This document shows, in pieces, positions 43,181 to 54,287 of a DNA stretch of 64,000 nucleotides. Origin of the DNA: Nocardia mikamii NBRC 108933 (GTDB lineage: Bacteria; Actinomycetota; Actinomycetes; Mycobacteriales; Mycobacteriaceae); assembly GCF_001613505.1 (NCBI RefSeq), contig NZ_BDCM01000008.1:164176-228175 (forward strand), given 5' to 3'. The number at the start of each line of letters is the position of its first letter. Positions within the stretch are counted from its first letter, which is position 1. Under the pieces are notes generated by a model. That model worked only from the letters and a program-made list of their open reading frames with translations, was not told where the DNA came from and did not search any database. A program made the translations under genes and the position numbers.

Positions 43181-45045
43181 TGCGCACCTCCCTGTGCGCC
43201 CGCGAGATCCGCATCCTGGGAATCGGATTGCCGCGCCACGGCGATCCCGGTGGAGCCGAGGCCCTTATCGCGGTCGGTGCCGGGGGCCGCGGGAACGGCG
43301 CCGAGGTAGTAGTCCTTCTCGGTGGCGCCCGGGTAGGCGGCGTGCGGCGGGGCGATCATCCCGTCGCCCAGCGGGGCGAGCAGCCGGTCCTTCTCGTAGA
43401 TCAGGTCGGCGCGATTGTCGTCGGCCATTTCGTATTCGTTGGTCATCGTCAACGCCCGGGTCGGGCATGCCTCGATGCACAGACCGCAGCCGATGCAGCG
43501 CAGATAGTTGATCTGGTACACCCGGCCGTAGCGTTCGCCGGGAGAGTAGCGCTCGCTGTCGGTGTTGTCGGCGCCCTCGACATAGATCGCGTCGGCGGGG
43601 CAGGCCCAGGCGCACAGTTCGCAGCCGATGCACTTCTCCAGGCCGTCGGGATGCCGGTTGAGCTGGTGGCGGCCGTGATAGCGCGGTGCGGTGGGCACCT
43701 TCTCCTCGGGATAGAACTCGGTGTTCTTCTTCTTGAACATCGTGACGAAGGTGACCCAGAACCCGCCGATCGGTTCCAGCAGACCGGCTCTGGTCGCGGG
43801 CGGCGCGGTGTCGGGCATCGGTGGGACCGGGAAGTCCGAGAACTGTTGTGTCCCGGCTGTTTCCGGTGCCGGATTGTCACCGGCGCGCCCGGCGCGCAGC
43901 ATCATCGCCAGCAGGCCCAGCGAGATGACCACCCCGGCGGTCACCAGGCCCGCGGTCTGCACGTCGTGGCCGTTGTCCTGCACCACCTTCAGCGTCGCCA
44001 CGATCATCACCCACAGCAGCGACACCGGAATGAGCAGCTTCCAGCCGAGATTCATGAATTGGTCGTAGCGCATCCGCGGCAGCGTCCCGCGCAACCAGAT
44101 GAAGACGAACAGGAATGCCCAGACCTTCAGCGTGAACCACAGCAGCGGCCACCAGCCCGAATTCGCGCCGTCCCACAGGTTCAGCGGGAAGGGTGCGTGC
44201 CAGCCGCCGAAGAAGAGCGTGGTGGCCAGCGCCGAGACAGTACCCATGTTGATGTATTCCGCCATCATGAACATCGCGAATTTCAGCGACGAGTATTCGG
44301 TGTGGAATCCGCCGACGAGTTCACCCTCGGCTTCGGGCAGATCGAAGGGGGCACGGTTGGTTTCGCCGACCATCGCCACCGCGTAGACGACGAACGACGG
44401 CAGCAGCAGCCACACGTTCCAGGTGCCCCACTGCCGGTCCACGATGCCGGAGGTGGACATGGTTCCGGCCAGCAGGAACACCGCCGCGAAACAGGCCGCC
44501 ATCGCGATCTCGTAGGAGATCACCTGCGCGGTCGAGCGCAGGCCGCCGAGCAGCGGATAGGTCGATCCCGACGACCACCCTGCCAGCACGATGCCGTAGA
44601 CCCCGATCGAGGTCATCGCGAGGATGTAGAGCACCCCTACCGGCATATCGGTCAACTGCAGTGGTGTGCGGGTGCCGAAGATCGACACCTCCGGTCCGAG
44701 CGGTATCACCGCGAACGCCATCACCGCCGGAATCAGCGCGACGATCGGTGCCAGAATGAAGATCGGCTTGTCGACCATCGCCGGGACGATGTCCTCCTTG
44801 AGGAGCATCTTGACCCCGTCGGCGATGGATTGCAGCGAGCCGCGCGGCCCGACCCGGTTGGGGCCGACCCGCATCTGCATCCAGGCCACCACCTTGCGTT
44901 CGATCACCACCGCGAGCAGCGGGATGAGCAGCAGGAAGACGAAGATGCCGATCGACTTCACCACGACCAGCCACCACGGGTCGTGGCCGAAGGCGGACAG
45001 ATCGGCCGGTGCGGCGACCAGCACGGCCGGCGACATCTCACTCAT
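43177..45045 (-). CDS. nuoH-nuoI: Fused NADH-quinone oxidoreductase subunits H and I
   Basis: One uninterrupted 622-residue frame carries both subunits. Residues 1-410 are NuoH, the quinone-channel membrane subunit: [42 protein letters not shown], then [26 protein letters not shown]. After a Pro/Ala-rich linker ([15 protein letters not shown]), residues about 425-622 are NuoI, with two 4Fe-4S ferredoxin motifs [12 protein letters not shown] and [12 protein letters not shown]. These subunits are normally separate. ATG 45045 overlaps the nuoG end by eight bases. An internal ATG at 43818 could give free NuoI but has no clear ribosome site, and NuoH would still lack a stop. Both halves look intact. 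Confidence 0.9.
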   Translation of the reverse strand: MSEMSPAVLVAAPADLSAFGHDPWWLVVVKSIGIFVFLLLIPLLAVVIERKVVAWMQMRVGPNRVGPRGSLQSIADGVKMLLKEDIVPAMVDKPIFILAPIVALIPAVMAFAVIPLGPEVSIFGTRTPLQLTDMPVGVLYILAMTSIGVYGIVLAGWSSGSTYPLLGGLRSTAQVISYEIAMAACFAAVFLLAGTMSTSGIVDRQWGTWNVWLLLPSFVVYAVAMVGETNRAPFDLPEAEGELVGGFHTEYSSLKFAMFMMAEYINMGTVSALATTLFFGGWHAPFPLNLWDGANSGWWPLLWFTLKVWAFLFVFIWLRGTLPRMRYDQFMNLGWKLLIPVSLLWVMIVATLKVVQDNGHDVQTAGLVTAGVVISLGLLAMMLRAGRAGDNPAPETAGTQQFSDFPVPPMPDTAPPATRAGLLEPIGGFWVTFVTMFKKKNTEFYPEEKVPTAPRYHGRHQLNRHPDGLEKCIGCELCAWACPADAIYVEGADNTDSERYSPGERYGRVYQINYLRCIGCGLCIEACPTRALTMTNEYEMADDNRADLIYEKDRLLAPLGDGMIAPPHAAYPGATEKDYYLGAVPAAPGTDRDKGLGSTGIAVARQSDSQDADLAGAQGGAQ

Positions 45046-47506
45046 GGGGTTCCTCCCGTTGGATGCGCACGCGGTGACCGAGGGGGGTGGTGAGCCGGGC
45101 GTTGACCGTCGAGTCCGCCGAATTCCACGGCAGCCAGGCGACACGATCGGGCATCTCGGTGATGTCGAGCGGCAGCACGATGCGGCCGTGACCGGTGCTG
45201 ATCCGCACCGAATCGCCGGTGGTCGCGCCGATTTCGGCCGCGGTGGCCGGCGACAGCCGCAGGACCGGCCGGCGGGCGGTGCCGGCGAGATTCGGTTCGC
45301 CGTCCTGCATGCGGCCGTTGTCGAGCAACATGCGCCAACCGGCGAGGACGGCGGTGCCGGTTTCGGTCTCCGGGAGCGCGGCCGACGGATACGCCGGCGG
45401 CTGGGGCCGGGGCCCGTCCCACGCGCCCAGGGCGTCCAGTTCCGCGCGGGCCGCGTCGACCGTCGGCAAGCCCAGTCGCACACCCATCTCGTCGGCCAGC
45501 GAATGCAGCACGCGATGATCGGCCAGCGGCGCCGCCTGCCGACGTACGGTCGCATCGCCGAGGGCGGCGTCGAACGGCCGGGGCCTGCCCTCCCAGGTGA
45601 GATAGGTTCCCGACTTCTCCATGGCCGAGGCGACCGGGAACACCACATCGGCGTGCTCGGTGACCTGACTGTGCCGCAATTCCAGACTGACCACGAAGGC
45701 GGCGGCCTCGACGGCGGCCAGGGCGGCGCGGGGGTCGGGCAGATCGGCGATCTCCACACCGCCGACCAGCAGGGCGCCCGGGTGGCGGCCGGCGTCGAGC
45801 ATCGCGGCGGTATCGCGTCCCGGTGCGGTCGGCAGTTCGTCGACTTGCCAGACCCGCTGAACCTGTTGGCGTGCATGAGCATTGGCGATCGGACGTCCAC
45901 CCGGCAGCAGGTCGGGCAACGCACCCGCCTCGAGCGCACCACGTTCGCCGGCGCGGCGCGGCACCCAGGCGAGGGCGGCGCCGGTGGTCTCGGCCAGCGC
46001 CGCCACCGCCGACAGCGCGCCGGGCAGCGCGGCCAGCCGCTCGCCGGCCAGGATCACCGCACCGCGACGGCGTAGCGCGCGGGCGAGTTCGTCGAGTCCC
46101 GGCGGATCGGGCGGGCATTCGTATCCGGCGCCCGCGACCGCCAGCGCCTGCAGCAGCCGCGCTTCGTCGCCGGGCACGGTGGGGATCCACCGGCCCGATA
46201 TCCGGTTCAGGCCCCGGCTCGCATAGGCGGCCAGCGAATAGATCGCGGTCGCGGATGTGCGGGCGGCCTTGCGCAACCGCAGATGCAGGATCGGGCATTC
46301 CTCTTCGGGTTCGAGACCGGCGAGCAGGACGACCGGCGCCGAATCCAGCGCGCCGTAGTCCACCCGCACGCCCTGCCCGGCGATGGCCGCCGCCAGGAAT
46401 TCGGCCTCCTCCGCGGAATGGGCGCGGGCGCGGAAGTCGATGTCGTTGGTGCCCAGCGCGATACGCGCGAATTTGGCGTACGCGTAGGCGTCCTCGACGG
46501 TGGCACGGCCGCCCACCAGCACTCCGGCGTGGCCGCGGGCGGCGGCCAGGCCCGCACCGGCTCGCGCGAGCGCCTCCGACCACGAGGCGGGAACGAGCGC
46601 GCCGCTGTCGTCACGGATCAGGGGAGTGGTGATCCGGTCGGGTTCGCTCGCGTAGGCGAAGGCCCAGCGCCCCTTGTCGCAATTCCATTCCTCGTTGACC
46701 TGCGGATCGTCACCGGCCAAGCGGCGCAGCACTTTCCCACGGCGGTGGTCGGTGCGCTGGGCGCATCCCGCGGCGCAGTGCTCGCACACCGCCGGGCTCG
46801 ACACCAGGTCGAAGGGGCGCGCGCGGAAGCGGTAGGTGGTGCCGGTGAGGGCGCCGACCGGGCAGATCTGGACGGTGTTGCCGGAGAAGTAGGAGTCCAT
46901 CGGCTCGCCGTCGGCGATCCCGACCTGCTGCAGTGCGCCGCGGTCCATCAGTTCGATGAACGGATCACCGGCGATCTGCTGTGAGAACCGGGTGCAGCGT
47001 GCGCACAGGACACACCGCTCCCGATCCAGCAGCACCGCCGGCGAGAGCGGAATCGGTTTGGGGTAGGTGCGTTTCACTCCCTCGAAGCGCGATTCGGGCC
47101 GACCGCTGGATATCGCCTGGTTCTGCAACGGGCATTCACCGCCCTTGTCGCACACCGGGCAGTCCAGCGGATGGTTGATCAGCAGCAGTTCCATCACCCC
47201 GGTTTGCGCCTTCTGCGCGGCCGGCGAACTGATCTGGGTGTGGGCGATCATGCCGTCGGCGACGGCCATCGTGCAGGAGGCGACCGGTTTGCGTTGCCCT
47301 TCCACCTCGACCAGGCACTGCCGGCAGGCCCCGACCGGATCGAGCAGCGGATGGTCGCAGAACCGGGGGATCTGGATTCCGACGAGTTCGGCCGCGCGGA
47401 TCAGCAGCGTTCCGGCGGGCACGGCGATCGTCGTGCCGTCGATGGTGACGGTGACCAGATCCTGTGGAATGACGCCACTGCTGTCGTGGCTGACTGTCGC
47501 GGTCAT
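45038..47506 (-). CDS. nuoG: NADH-quinone oxidoreductase subunit G
   Basis: This 822-residue peripheral-arm subunit begins with a 2Fe-2S ferredoxin-like domain ([24 protein letters not shown]), followed by cluster-binding cysteines in [30 protein letters not shown] and [21 protein letters not shown] long molybdopterin-oxidoreductase-like domain follows (about residues 220-822) that in complex I no longer binds a cofactor. The protein relays electrons from NuoF toward NuoI. The ATG at 47506 ([10 protein letters not shown]) overlaps the nuoF end by four bases. Confidence 0.95.
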   Translation of the reverse strand: MTATVSHDSSGVIPQDLVTVTIDGTTIAVPAGTLLIRAAELVGIQIPRFCDHPLLDPVGACRQCLVEVEGQRKPVASCTMAVADGMIAHTQISSPAAQKAQTGVMELLLINHPLDCPVCDKGGECPLQNQAISSGRPESRFEGVKRTYPKPIPLSPAVLLDRERCVLCARCTRFSQQIAGDPFIELMDRGALQQVGIADGEPMDSYFSGNTVQICPVGALTGTTYRFRARPFDLVSSPAVCEHCAAGCAQRTDHRRGKVLRRLAGDDPQVNEEWNCDKGRWAFAYASEPDRITTPLIRDDSGALVPASWSEALARAGAGLAAARGHAGVLVGGRATVEDAYAYAKFARIALGTNDIDFRARAHSAEEAEFLAAAIAGQGVRVDYGALDSAPVVLLAGLEPEEECPILHLRLRKAARTSATAIYSLAAYASRGLNRISGRWIPTVPGDEARLLQALAVAGAGYECPPDPPGLDELARALRRRGAVILAGERLAALPGALSAVAALAETTGAALAWVPRRAGERGALEAGALPDLLPGGRPIANAHARQQVQRVWQVDELPTAPGRDTAAMLDAGRHPGALLVGGVEIADLPDPRAALAAVEAAAFVVSLELRHSQVTEHADVVFPVASAMEKSGTYLTWEGRPRPFDAALGDATVRRQAAPLADHRVLHSLADEMGVRLGLPTVDAARAELDALGAWDGPRPQPPAYPSAALPETETGTAVLAGWRMLLDNGRMQDGEPNLAGTARRPVLRLSPATAAEIGATTGDSVRISTGHGRIVLPLDITEMPDRVAWLPWNSADSTVNARLTTPLGHRVRIQREEPHE

Positions 47507-48852
47507 CGCACTCCTTCGGCAGGCGTCGCTGCGGTGCCGGCCGTGGAGGCGGCCCAGGCGGTCGAGCGAGCGGGATCGAACGGGCACCGGCCCAGCCGGA
47601 TGTGTTCGGTGTATTCGTCGCGAAAGTATTTGAGGGAGGACACGATCGGGCTCGCCGCACCGTCGCCGAGGGCGCAGAACGATTTGCCGTTGATGTTGTC
47701 GGCGATATCGAGCAGGGTGCCCAAGTCGGCCTCGGTTCCGCCGCCGGACTCCAGTCGCTGCAGCAGTTGCACCAGCCAGTAGGTGCCTTCCCGGCAGGGT
47801 GTGCATTTTCCGCAGGATTCGTGGGCGTAGAACTCGGTCCAGCGCAGGACCGCGCGCACCACGCAGGTGGTGTCGTCGAAGATCTGTAATGCCTTGGTGC
47901 CCAGCATGGATCCGGCCGCGCCCACGTTTTCGTAGTCGAGGGGCACATCGAGGTGTTCGGCGGTGAACAGGGGAGTGGAAGAGCCGCCGGGGGTCCAGAA
48001 CTTCAGGGTGTGCCCGGCGCGCACACCGCCGGCGTGTCCGAGGAGTTCGCGCAGCGTCACACCGAGGGGCGCCTCGTACTGGCCCGGCCGGGTGACGTGT
48101 CCGGACAGCGAATACAGGGTGAAGCCGGGCGATTTCTCCGAACCCATCGAACGAAACCATTCGACGCCGTTGGTCATGATGGCCGGCACGCTCGCGATCG
48201 ACTCCACATTGTTGACCACCGTCGGGCACGCGTACAGGCCGGCGACGGCGGGGAAGGGCGGGCGCAGGCGAGGCTGGCCGCGGCGGCCCTCGAGCGAATC
48301 CAGCAGGGCGGTTTCCTCGCCGCAGATGTAGGCGCCGGCACCGGCGTGCACGATCAGGTCGAGATCGAAGCCGGAGCCGAGGATGTCGCGGCCCAGATAG
48401 CCTGCGGCATAAGCCTCCTCGACCGCGGTCTGGAGCCGGCGCAGCACCGGTACGACTTCCCCGCGCAGATAGATGAACGCATGGGCGGCGCGGATGGCAT
48501 AGGCGGCGATGATGGCGCCTTCGACCAGCACATGCGGAGTCGCCAGCATCAACGGGATGTCCTTGCAGGTGCCGGGTTCGGATTCGTCGGCGTTGACGAC
48601 CAGGTAGTGCGGCTTACCTGCTGCCGGCGACCCTTCGGGATCCTGCGGGATGAACCCCCATTTCATGCCGGTGGGAAATCCGGCACCGCCGCGGCCGCGC
48701 AGTCCGGCGTCTTTCACCGTGGCGATGACCTCGTCGGGATGCATGCCCAGGGCACGGGACAAGCCGCGATAACCGTCGTGTGCCCGGTAGGTGTCGAGGG
48801 TCCACGACCGCGGCTGATCCCAGTAGCGGGTGAGTACGGGCGCCAGCGTCAT
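47503..48852 (-). CDS. nuoF: NADH-quinone oxidoreductase subunit F
   Basis: This 449-residue NADH-oxidising flavoprotein has the FMN/NADH-binding region [18 protein letters not shown] and [16 protein letters not shown], the glycine-rich [33 protein letters not shown], and the 4Fe-4S motif [13 protein letters not shown]. It takes electrons from NADH and passes them to NuoE/NuoG. ATG 48852 shares one base with the nuoE stop. The first eight residues are variable, as in other actinobacteria. Confidence 0.96.
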   Translation of the reverse strand: MTLAPVLTRYWDQPRSWTLDTYRAHDGYRGLSRALGMHPDEVIATVKDAGLRGRGGAGFPTGMKWGFIPQDPEGSPAAGKPHYLVVNADESEPGTCKDIPLMLATPHVLVEGAIIAAYAIRAAHAFIYLRGEVVPVLRRLQTAVEEAYAAGYLGRDILGSGFDLDLIVHAGAGAYICGEETALLDSLEGRRGQPRLRPPFPAVAGLYACPTVVNNVESIASVPAIMTNGVEWFRSMGSEKSPGFTLYSLSGHVTRPGQYEAPLGVTLRELLGHAGGVRAGHTLKFWTPGGSSTPLFTAEHLDVPLDYENVGAAGSMLGTKALQIFDDTTCVVRAVLRWTEFYAHESCGKCTPCREGTYWLVQLLQRLESGGGTEADLGTLLDIADNINGKSFCALGDGAASPIVSSLKYFRDEYTEHIRLGRCPFDPARSTAWAASTAGTAATPAEGVR

Positions 48853-49613
48853 CACCGTTCCCCCTGTTCGGTGTCCGAACCATGCTGCGGCGCAGCGGGT
48901 GTCGATGGTTCGATTGCCGCGCGCAGTCCGGCGAGCGTGGGTTCTCCGGGGGCACCGTCGTTGGCGTCGGGCCGCCGGTCCGGGAATCCGGCGAGAATGC
49001 GGGCGGTATCGCGGAAGCTGCACAGGGGCGCGCCGCTGCGCGTGCCGGTGACCTCGCGTCCGGATCGCAGCGCGTCGGCGAGCGCGCGGGCCGACTCCGG
49101 GGTCTGGTTGTCGAAGAATTCCCAGTTCACCATGACGACCGGGGCGTAATCGCAGGCGGCGTTGCACTCGAGATGTTCGAGCGTGATCGTCCCGTCCGCG
49201 GTCGTTTCGCCCGCGTCGATCTCCAGATGCCGGGTCAGTGCGGCCAGGATCTCGTCGCCGCCCATGACCGCGCACAACGTGTTGGTGCAGACTCCGACGT
49301 GATAGTCGCCGGTCGGCGTGCGGCGATACATCGAGTAGAAGGTCGCGACCGCGGTCACTTCGGCGTCGGTGAGCCCGAGTTGTTGGGCACAGAACGCGAT
49401 CCCGGTGCCGCTGACATAGCCTTCGACGCTCTGCACCAGATGCAGCAACGGCAGCAGCGCCGAGCGCGACTGCGGATAGCGGTCGATGATCTCGCGGGCC
49501 TCCGCTTGCAGATTCTCCTGCACCTGCGGGGGATAGGGGACCGGCCGCCGCGACAACTGCAGCAGGATCGGATCGCGACCGGTCGCGGTCGCGGGAATCG
49601 GTTCGGCTGTCAT
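48852..49613 (-). CDS. nuoE: NADH-quinone oxidoreductase subunit E
   Basis: This 253-residue, thioredoxin-like 2Fe-2S subunit has cluster cysteines at [14 protein letters not shown] and [19 protein letters not shown]. It works with NuoF in NADH oxidation. The C-terminal extension of about 50 residues after the conserved core is actinobacterial in style. ATG 49613 ([10 protein letters not shown]) overlaps the nuoD stop by four bases. Confidence 0.95.
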   Translation of the reverse strand: MTAEPIPATATGRDPILLQLSRRPVPYPPQVQENLQAEAREIIDRYPQSRSALLPLLHLVQSVEGYVSGTGIAFCAQQLGLTDAEVTAVATFYSMYRRTPTGDYHVGVCTNTLCAVMGGDEILAALTRHLEIDAGETTADGTITLEHLECNAACDYAPVVMVNWEFFDNQTPESARALADALRSGREVTGTRSGAPLCSFRDTARILAGFPDRRPDANDGAPGEPTLAGLRAAIEPSTPAAPQHGSDTEQGER

Positions 49614-50941
49614 CGATCGACACCACCCATCACCGGGTCGATGCTGGCCACGGAGGCGATCACGTCGGCGACCATGCCGCCTTCGCACATCGCCGCCACG
49701 GCCTGCAGATTCGTGAACGAGGGATCGCGGAAATGCACACGATAGGGCCGGGTTCCGCCGTCGGAGACCATGTGGACACCGAGTTCGCCGCGGGGGGACT
49801 CCACCGAGGCATACACCTGGCCGGGCGGCACCCGCATGCCCTCGGTGACGAGTTTGAAGTGGTGGATCAGCGCCTCCATCGAGGTGCCCATGATGGTGCC
49901 GATATGTTCGGCGGAATTGCCCAGTCCGTCGGGCCCGAGTTCCAAATCCGCCGGCCACGCGATCTTCTTGTCCGACACCATGACCGGGCCGGGACGGAGT
50001 TTGTCGAGGCACTGCTCGACGATCTTCAGCGACTCCTTCATCTCCTTGATGCGGATCAGGTAGCGGCCGTAACAGTCGCATCCGGTATCGGTCATGACGT
50101 CGAACTCGTAGCCCTCGTAGCCGCAGTACGGCTGCGACTTGCGCAGATCGTGCGGCAGCCCGGTGGAACGCAGGACCGGTCCGGTCACTCCCAACGCCAT
50201 ACACGAGGCCAGGTCGAGATAGCCGATGCCGCGGGTGCGGGCCTTGAAGATCGGGTTCTCGTTGAGCAGCAACTCCATATCGCGCAGCCGTTTCGGCATG
50301 AGCGCCAGCAGGTCTCGGATCTTGCCCACCGCATCGGCCGGCAGATCCTGCGCCAGCCCGCCGGGGCGGATGTAGGCGTGATTCATCCGCAGTCCGGTGA
50401 CGTTTTCGAAGATGTCGAGGATCAGTTCGCGTTCGCGGAAGCCGAACAGCATCGGTGTCAGGGCGCCGAGTTCCATACCGCCGGTGGCCAGCGCCACCAG
50501 ATGGGAGGAGATGCGGTTGAGCTCCATCAGCATGACGCGAACGATGTTCACTCGTTCGGGGATATCGCCGGTGATGCCGAGCAGCTTCTCCACCGCCAGG
50601 CAGTAGGCGGTCTCGTTGAACAGCGGGGACAGATAGTCCATCCGGGTCACGAACGTGACGCCCTGCACCCAGTTGCGGAATTCCAGATTCTTCTCGATCC
50701 CGGTGTGCAGGTAGCCGATTCCGCAGCGCGCCTCGGTGACCGTCTCGCCCTCGATCTCGAGGATCAGCCGCAGCACGCCGTGCGTGGAGGGATGCTGCGG
50801 TCCCATATTGACGACGATCCGCTCCTCTGCGGCGCCGGCGAGGGCCTCGCGCACATCGTCCCAGTCCTGTCCGACGACCGTGACCGCCGGGCTTTCGGCC
50901 ACCGGATCCGTTGCGGCGTCGGTGATGTCGGTGTGATTCAT
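49610..50941 (-). CDS. nuoD: NADH-quinone oxidoreductase subunit D
   Basis: This 443-residue 49-kDa-type subunit forms part of the quinone-binding pocket with NuoB. The motif [23 protein letters not shown] is diagnostic, as are [16 protein letters not shown] and the C-terminal [11 protein letters not shown]. The ATG at 50941 ([11 protein letters not shown]) shares one base with the nuoC stop. No substitutions stand out. Confidence 0.96.
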   Translation of the reverse strand: MNHTDITDAATDPVAESPAVTVVGQDWDDVREALAGAAEERIVVNMGPQHPSTHGVLRLILEIEGETVTEARCGIGYLHTGIEKNLEFRNWVQGVTFVTRMDYLSPLFNETAYCLAVEKLLGITGDIPERVNIVRVMLMELNRISSHLVALATGGMELGALTPMLFGFRERELILDIFENVTGLRMNHAYIRPGGLAQDLPADAVGKIRDLLALMPKRLRDMELLLNENPIFKARTRGIGYLDLASCMALGVTGPVLRSTGLPHDLRKSQPYCGYEGYEFDVMTDTGCDCYGRYLIRIKEMKESLKIVEQCLDKLRPGPVMVSDKKIAWPADLELGPDGLGNSAEHIGTIMGTSMEALIHHFKLVTEGMRVPPGQVYASVESPRGELGVHMVSDGGTRPYRVHFRDPSFTNLQAVAAMCEGGMVADVIASVASIDPVMGGVDR

Positions 50942-51741
50942 CAGCTGTAGGTCCTCCGCTGGTCCGGCGGCGGAATTCGCGCGCCCTTGTATTCGACCGG
51001 GATCCCGCCGAGCGGGTAGTCCTTGCGCTGCGGATGTCCACGCCAGTCGTCGGGCATCATGATGCGCGTCAGCGACGGGTGACCGTCGAAGACGATGCCG
51101 AAGAAGTCGTAGGTTTCGCGCTCGTGCCAGTCGGTGGTCGGATATACCGAGAACAGCGAGGGCATATGCGGATCCGAATCCGGTACCGACACCTCGATCC
51201 GCACCCGGCGGTTGTGTGTGATCGATAGCAGGTGGTAGGCGGCGTGCAGTTCGCGGCCCGTGTCGTCGGGGTAGTGCACGCCGTTCACGCCGAGACACAG
51301 TTCGAAGCGCAACGCCGCGTCGTCGCGCAGCGCACGTGCCACCTCGACGACCCGCTCGCGCCGCACGTGCAGGGTCAGTTCTCCGGAGAAGACCACGATC
51401 TTCTCGATCGCGGCGCGAAACGCCTCGTCTCCCACCGACTCCGCCAGCGCGGCGACCACCTCGTCGAAATAGGAACCGTAGGGCGCGGGGGTGCTCCCGG
51501 GCAGCGTGACGGTCCGCACCAGCCGCCCGTATCCGGAGGTGTCACCGGTGCCCCGGACGCCGAACATGCCGCGGCGCACGCCGATGACCTCGTCGTCGGG
51601 CCGGTCGGACGAGGGGCCGCGCGATTCTGGTTCGATCGCCGGTTCGTCTGCCGGGCCGGGTGCGCTTGTGCCGGAGGAGGATTCGATATCCGCTGAGCTG
51701 TCGGGGGGATCGCCGGCGCTGCGGGGTGCGTCCAGGCTCAT
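50941..51741 (-). CDS. nuoC: NADH-quinone oxidoreductase subunit C
   Basis: This 266-residue subunit of the hydrophilic arm has the conserved [42 protein letters not shown]. The first 50 residues are an acidic, Ser/Pro-rich extension ([20 protein letters not shown]), longer than in many relatives and likely disordered. The ATG at 51741 overlaps nuoB by four bases and is the only in-frame start before the extension. Confidence 0.95.
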   Translation of the reverse strand: MSLDAPRSAGDPPDSSADIESSSGTSAPGPADEPAIEPESRGPSSDRPDDEVIGVRRGMFGVRGTGDTSGYGRLVRTVTLPGSTPAPYGSYFDEVVAALAESVGDEAFRAAIEKIVVFSGELTLHVRRERVVEVARALRDDAALRFELCLGVNGVHYPDDTGRELHAAYHLLSITHNRRVRIEVSVPDSDPHMPSLFSVYPTTDWHERETYDFFGIVFDGHPSLTRIMMPDDWRGHPQRKDYPLGGIPVEYKGARIPPPDQRRTYS

Positions 51742-52292
51742 CGCAGCAGGCCCTCCATCCGGATCGTGGGGGTGGAGGCGAGTGCGGCGGCCTCGGCCGC
51801 GCGCACGGCCTCGGCGCGGTCGACACCCAGCGGCATCTCCTGGATCTTCTCGTGCAGTTTCAGGATCGCGTGCAACAGCATCTCCGGGCGCGGCGGGCAG
51901 CCGGGCAGGTAGATGTCCACGGGCACAACATGATCGACGCCCTGCACGATGGCGTAGTTGTTGAACATGCCGCCGGAGGAGGCGCACACCCCCATCGCAA
52001 GCACCCATTTGGGTTCGGTCATCTGGTCGTAGACCTGGCGCAGCACGGGCGCCATCTTCTGGCTGACCCGGCCGGCGACGATCATCAGATCCGCCTGCCG
52101 GGGGGAGGCGCGGAAGACCTCCATCCCGAAGCGGGCGCTGTCGAAGCGACCGGCCCCCGTGGCCATCATCTCGATCGCACAGCAGGCCAGCCCGAACGTC
52201 GCGGGCCACAGCGAGCCCTTACGCAGGTATCCGGCGAACTGTTCGACCGTGCTCAGCAGGAAGCCGCTGGGCAATTTCTCCTCGAGCCCCAT
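51738..52292 (-). CDS. nuoB: NADH-quinone oxidoreductase subunit B
   Basis: This 184-residue subunit holds the terminal 4Fe-4S cluster N2. The adjacent cysteines are seen in [11 protein letters not shown], with further ligands in [12 protein letters not shown] and [10 protein letters not shown]. It passes electrons to quinone at the NuoD/NuoH interface. The ATG at 52292 begins [10 protein letters not shown]. It is separated from nuoA by 103 bases containing two hairpin-forming sequences, whereas the genes from nuoB onward are packed with overlaps. Confidence 0.96.
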   Translation of the reverse strand: MGLEEKLPSGFLLSTVEQFAGYLRKGSLWPATFGLACCAIEMMATGAGRFDSARFGMEVFRASPRQADLMIVAGRVSQKMAPVLRQVYDQMTEPKWVLAMGVCASSGGMFNNYAIVQGVDHVVPVDIYLPGCPPRPEMLLHAILKLHEKIQEMPLGVDRAEAVRAAEAAALASTPTIRMEGLLR

Positions 52293-52328
52293 CTCGGATC
52301 AACTCTCACTTCCGTGTGCGAATCCTCG

Positions 52329-52348
52329 GTCCCGGCGGACGCCGGGAC
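52329..52348. repeat. Hairpin GTCCCGGC-GGAC-GCCGGGAC in the nuoA-nuoB gap
   Basis: A perfect 8+4+8 inverted repeat. It resembles short dispersed intergenic hairpins of actinobacterial genomes, but no second copy was noticed in the window. Confidence 0.55.
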
Positions 52349-52370
52349 GACGGGTTGGGTATGCGGTGCC

Positions 52371-52390
52371 GGCGGGCCGATCGGCCCGCC
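52371..52390. repeat. 20-base perfect palindrome in the nuoA-nuoB gap
   Basis: The arms are GGCGGGCCGA and TCGGCCCGCC with no spacer. Its end is five bases from the nuoA stop codon. There is no T-run, so it may attenuate or stabilise the message rather than terminate it. Confidence 0.55.
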
Positions 52391-52395
52391 CGCGT

Positions 52396-52776
52396 TCAGT
52401 CCCAGCTCAGGCCGCCGCGCCTCCACTCGTAGGCGTAGGCGACCGAGACGTTGAAAATGAACAGCGCCATGGCCGCCAACCCGAAGACGCCGAGGGCATC
52501 GAAGTGCACCGCCCACGGATACAGGAATACGATCTCGATGTCGAAGATGATGAACAGCATCGCGGTGAGGTAGTACTTCACCGGAAAACGTTGTCCCGCA
52601 GCATTTCCCGGCCCGCCGGCGATGGCGTGCGGGGTGGGTTCGATACCGCATTCGTAGGCTTCGAGTTTGGCGCGGTTGTAGCGTTTGGGCCCGATCACGG
52701 CCGCCAGCAACACCGATCCCAGCGCGAACGCGGCAGCGATCGCACCGAGTACAAGAGTCGGCACCTGGGTATTCAC
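52396..52776 (-). CDS. nuoA: NADH-quinone oxidoreductase subunit A
   Basis: This 126-residue, three-helix subunit contains the conserved KLEAYECGIEPTPHAIAGG loop, with its functional cysteine, and YYLTAMLFIIFDIEIVFLYPWAV. Length and sequence are typical. GTG at 52776 (MNTQVPTLVLG) is used; the longer frame is not hydrophobic and is rejected. It is the first gene of the complex I operon, and the promoter should lie in the 344 bases to its right. Confidence 0.94.
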   Translation of the reverse strand: MNTQVPTLVLGAIAAAFALGSVLLAAVIGPKRYNRAKLEAYECGIEPTPHAIAGGPGNAAGQRFPVKYYLTAMLFIIFDIEIVFLYPWAVHFDALGVFGLAAMALFIFNVSVAYAYEWRRGGLSWD

Positions 52777-53120
52777 AACGGCACAACCCCTCTCCCTCGC
52801 CGGCAACTGCCGAGGCGGGGCTGACGTCGTCGTCTGCCGGGCCAGTCTCACCCCGAAGCGCAGCTCGAGCGCGAGCGCGGAACGACAGGGCAGGCAGGGC
52901 GCCATTCATATCAACAGCCACGCTCGTGTGAGCTACAGCACAGCCTACAACCGTTCTTTCTGAATACTCGTGGTTCCGCCCCGGTGTTTGATCGAATTCG
53001 GAACTGTCACTTATGACCGAAGCAGCGCAATGGTCTCCCCGTGGCCGGGCGCGCCGCGCCTGCCCGGGCGCGCGAAAACGGTCGGCCGACGAGATGTCGG
53101 CCGACCGTGAAAAGCGCTGA
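52777..53120 (-). promoter_or_regulatory. Upstream region of the nuo operon
   Basis: There is no gene in these 344 bases. They should hold the nuoA promoter, although no strong -35/-10 is obvious by eye. The right end holds the terminator of the response-regulator gene at 53074-53108, which isolates the two transcripts. Confidence 0.5.
53074..53108 (-). terminator. Rho-independent terminator after the response-regulator gene
   Basis: A perfect 13-base stem (ACGGTCGGCCGAC / GTCGGCCGACCGT, loop GAGAT) lies 12 bases past the stop codon on the minus strand and is followed there by TTTT. Confidence 0.82.
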
Positions 53121-53528
53121 TCAGGCGGCGGGGCGGGCGTTCAGAGCAGTGGTGACCGCCGAGGTGAGCTGGAACGGGTCCAGCGGATGGGCGGCCGCGG
53201 CCTCGGCCCGGGACCAGGCGGCCAGCCAGGCATCGTCGGCCCTGCCGGTCAGGACCACGATGGGCGGGCACTCGGCGATCTCGTCCTTGAGCTGCTTGGC
53301 CAGCCCCATCCCCCCGGTGGGCGTGGCCTCCCCGTCGAGAATGGCCAGGTCGATGCCGCCGACGTCGAGCTGCTCGATCACCACCGGCGCGGTGGCGGTC
53401 TCGCGGTAGTCGAACGGCGGCAGGTCGGGATGCGGATGCTTCCCCAGCGCCAGGATCACCTGGCGGCGGGTGTCGGCATCGCTGCTGTATACGAGAACCC
53501 GCAGCGCGGGACGGTTCGCATCGGCCAC
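53121..53528 (-). CDS. Single-domain response regulator (Rv3143-like)
   Basis: This protein of about 135 residues holds only a receiver-type domain (LRVLVYSSDADTRRQVILALGK; phospho-acceptor candidate Asp in GIDLAILDGEATP; PPIVVLTGRADDAW near the end). No DNA-binding domain follows. In Mycobacterium tuberculosis a similar single-domain regulator, Rv3143, also sits directly upstream of nuo, so the arrangement is conserved. It may act by protein-protein contact. The GTG at 53528 (MADANRPALRVL) is used; an upstream in-frame start would add an arginine-rich tail without domain character. Confidence 0.82.
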   Translation of the reverse strand: MADANRPALRVLVYSSDADTRRQVILALGKHPHPDLPPFDYRETATAPVVIEQLDVGGIDLAILDGEATPTGGMGLAKQLKDEIAECPPIVVLTGRADDAWLAAWSRAEAAAAHPLDPFQLTSAVTTALNARPAA

Positions 53529-53759
53529 CTTTCGGATGCTACGTCCATCCGGCCGGGTGCGGTGGCAGCTTCGGCGGCAACGGTCCCCGCGCCGGGCGTG
53601 GCGCCCGCGCGGCGACTTCACCGCGAGGTTGATCGTGCCGATCGGAATCGTTGCTGGTCACCGCGGAGAAAACGCGCGATCCTTATAAGCGGCGGCAGTT
53701 CGGCGGCAGAACTGTCCCGGCAGGGCGTAACAACGACAGGCTCGACAGGGCGGTGGACG

Positions 53760-54188
53760 ATGCGAATTTCGGAGGTTTTGCGCAGCAAGGGCGCCGATGT
53801 GGTGACGATCGCGCCGGAGGCGACGGTCGGGCGATTGCTGGCCGTGCTGGCCGAACACAACGTCGGCGCGGTGGTGGTGTGTGGTGCGGGCGGCGCACTG
53901 GACGGGATCGTGTCGGAGCGGGATGTGGTCCGCTGCCTGCACAGACAGGGCGCACAGCTGCTGACCCGGCCGGTGTCCGAGATCATGACCGCGATCGTGC
54001 ACACCTGTTCGCCGGTGGATCGGGTGGAGAGTTTGCGGGCGACGATGACCGAACACCGGATCCGGCATCTGCCGGTCGTCGATCACGGGCGAATGGTCGG
54101 AATCGTCAGCATCGGCGATGTGGTCAAGAGCGCGATCTCGGAATTGGAGGACGAGCGCGAACACCTCGAGCACTATCTGCAGGGTTGA
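53760..54188 (+). CDS. Tandem CBS-domain protein
   Basis: This 142-residue protein consists of two CBS domains: ISEVLRSKGADVVTIAPEATVGRLLAVLAEHNVGAVVVCG...GIVSERDVVRCL, and VSEIMTAIVHTCSPVDRVESLRATMTEHRIRHLPVVDHGRMVGIVSIGDVVKSAI. Paired CBS domains bind adenosyl ligands such as AMP, ATP or SAM and signal energy state. The ATG at 53760 has a purine-rich stretch upstream. It is divergent from the response-regulator gene. The partner or regulated enzyme is unknown. Confidence 0.9.
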   Translation: MRISEVLRSKGADVVTIAPEATVGRLLAVLAEHNVGAVVVCGAGGALDGIVSERDVVRCLHRQGAQLLTRPVSEIMTAIVHTCSPVDRVESLRATMTEHRIRHLPVVDHGRMVGIVSIGDVVKSAISELEDEREHLEHYLQG

Positions 54189-54240
54189 GCCTCCGGCTCG
54201 ACCGGCGGGGAGACGGTGCCCGTGACAGGCGTGAAATGAC

Positions 54241-54270
54241 CGTGCCCGGGTCCGGCGGGACCCGGGCACG
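54241..54270. terminator. Strong hairpin after the CBS gene, probable terminator
   Basis: A perfect 13-base stem with a four-base loop (CGTGCCCGGGTCC-GGCG-GGACCCGGGCACG), 53 bases past the CBS stop codon. It lacks a T-run, so it could be a GC-type actinobacterial terminator serving both directions. Confidence 0.6.
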
Positions 54271-54287
54271 AGGTCGGTGCCGGTGAA

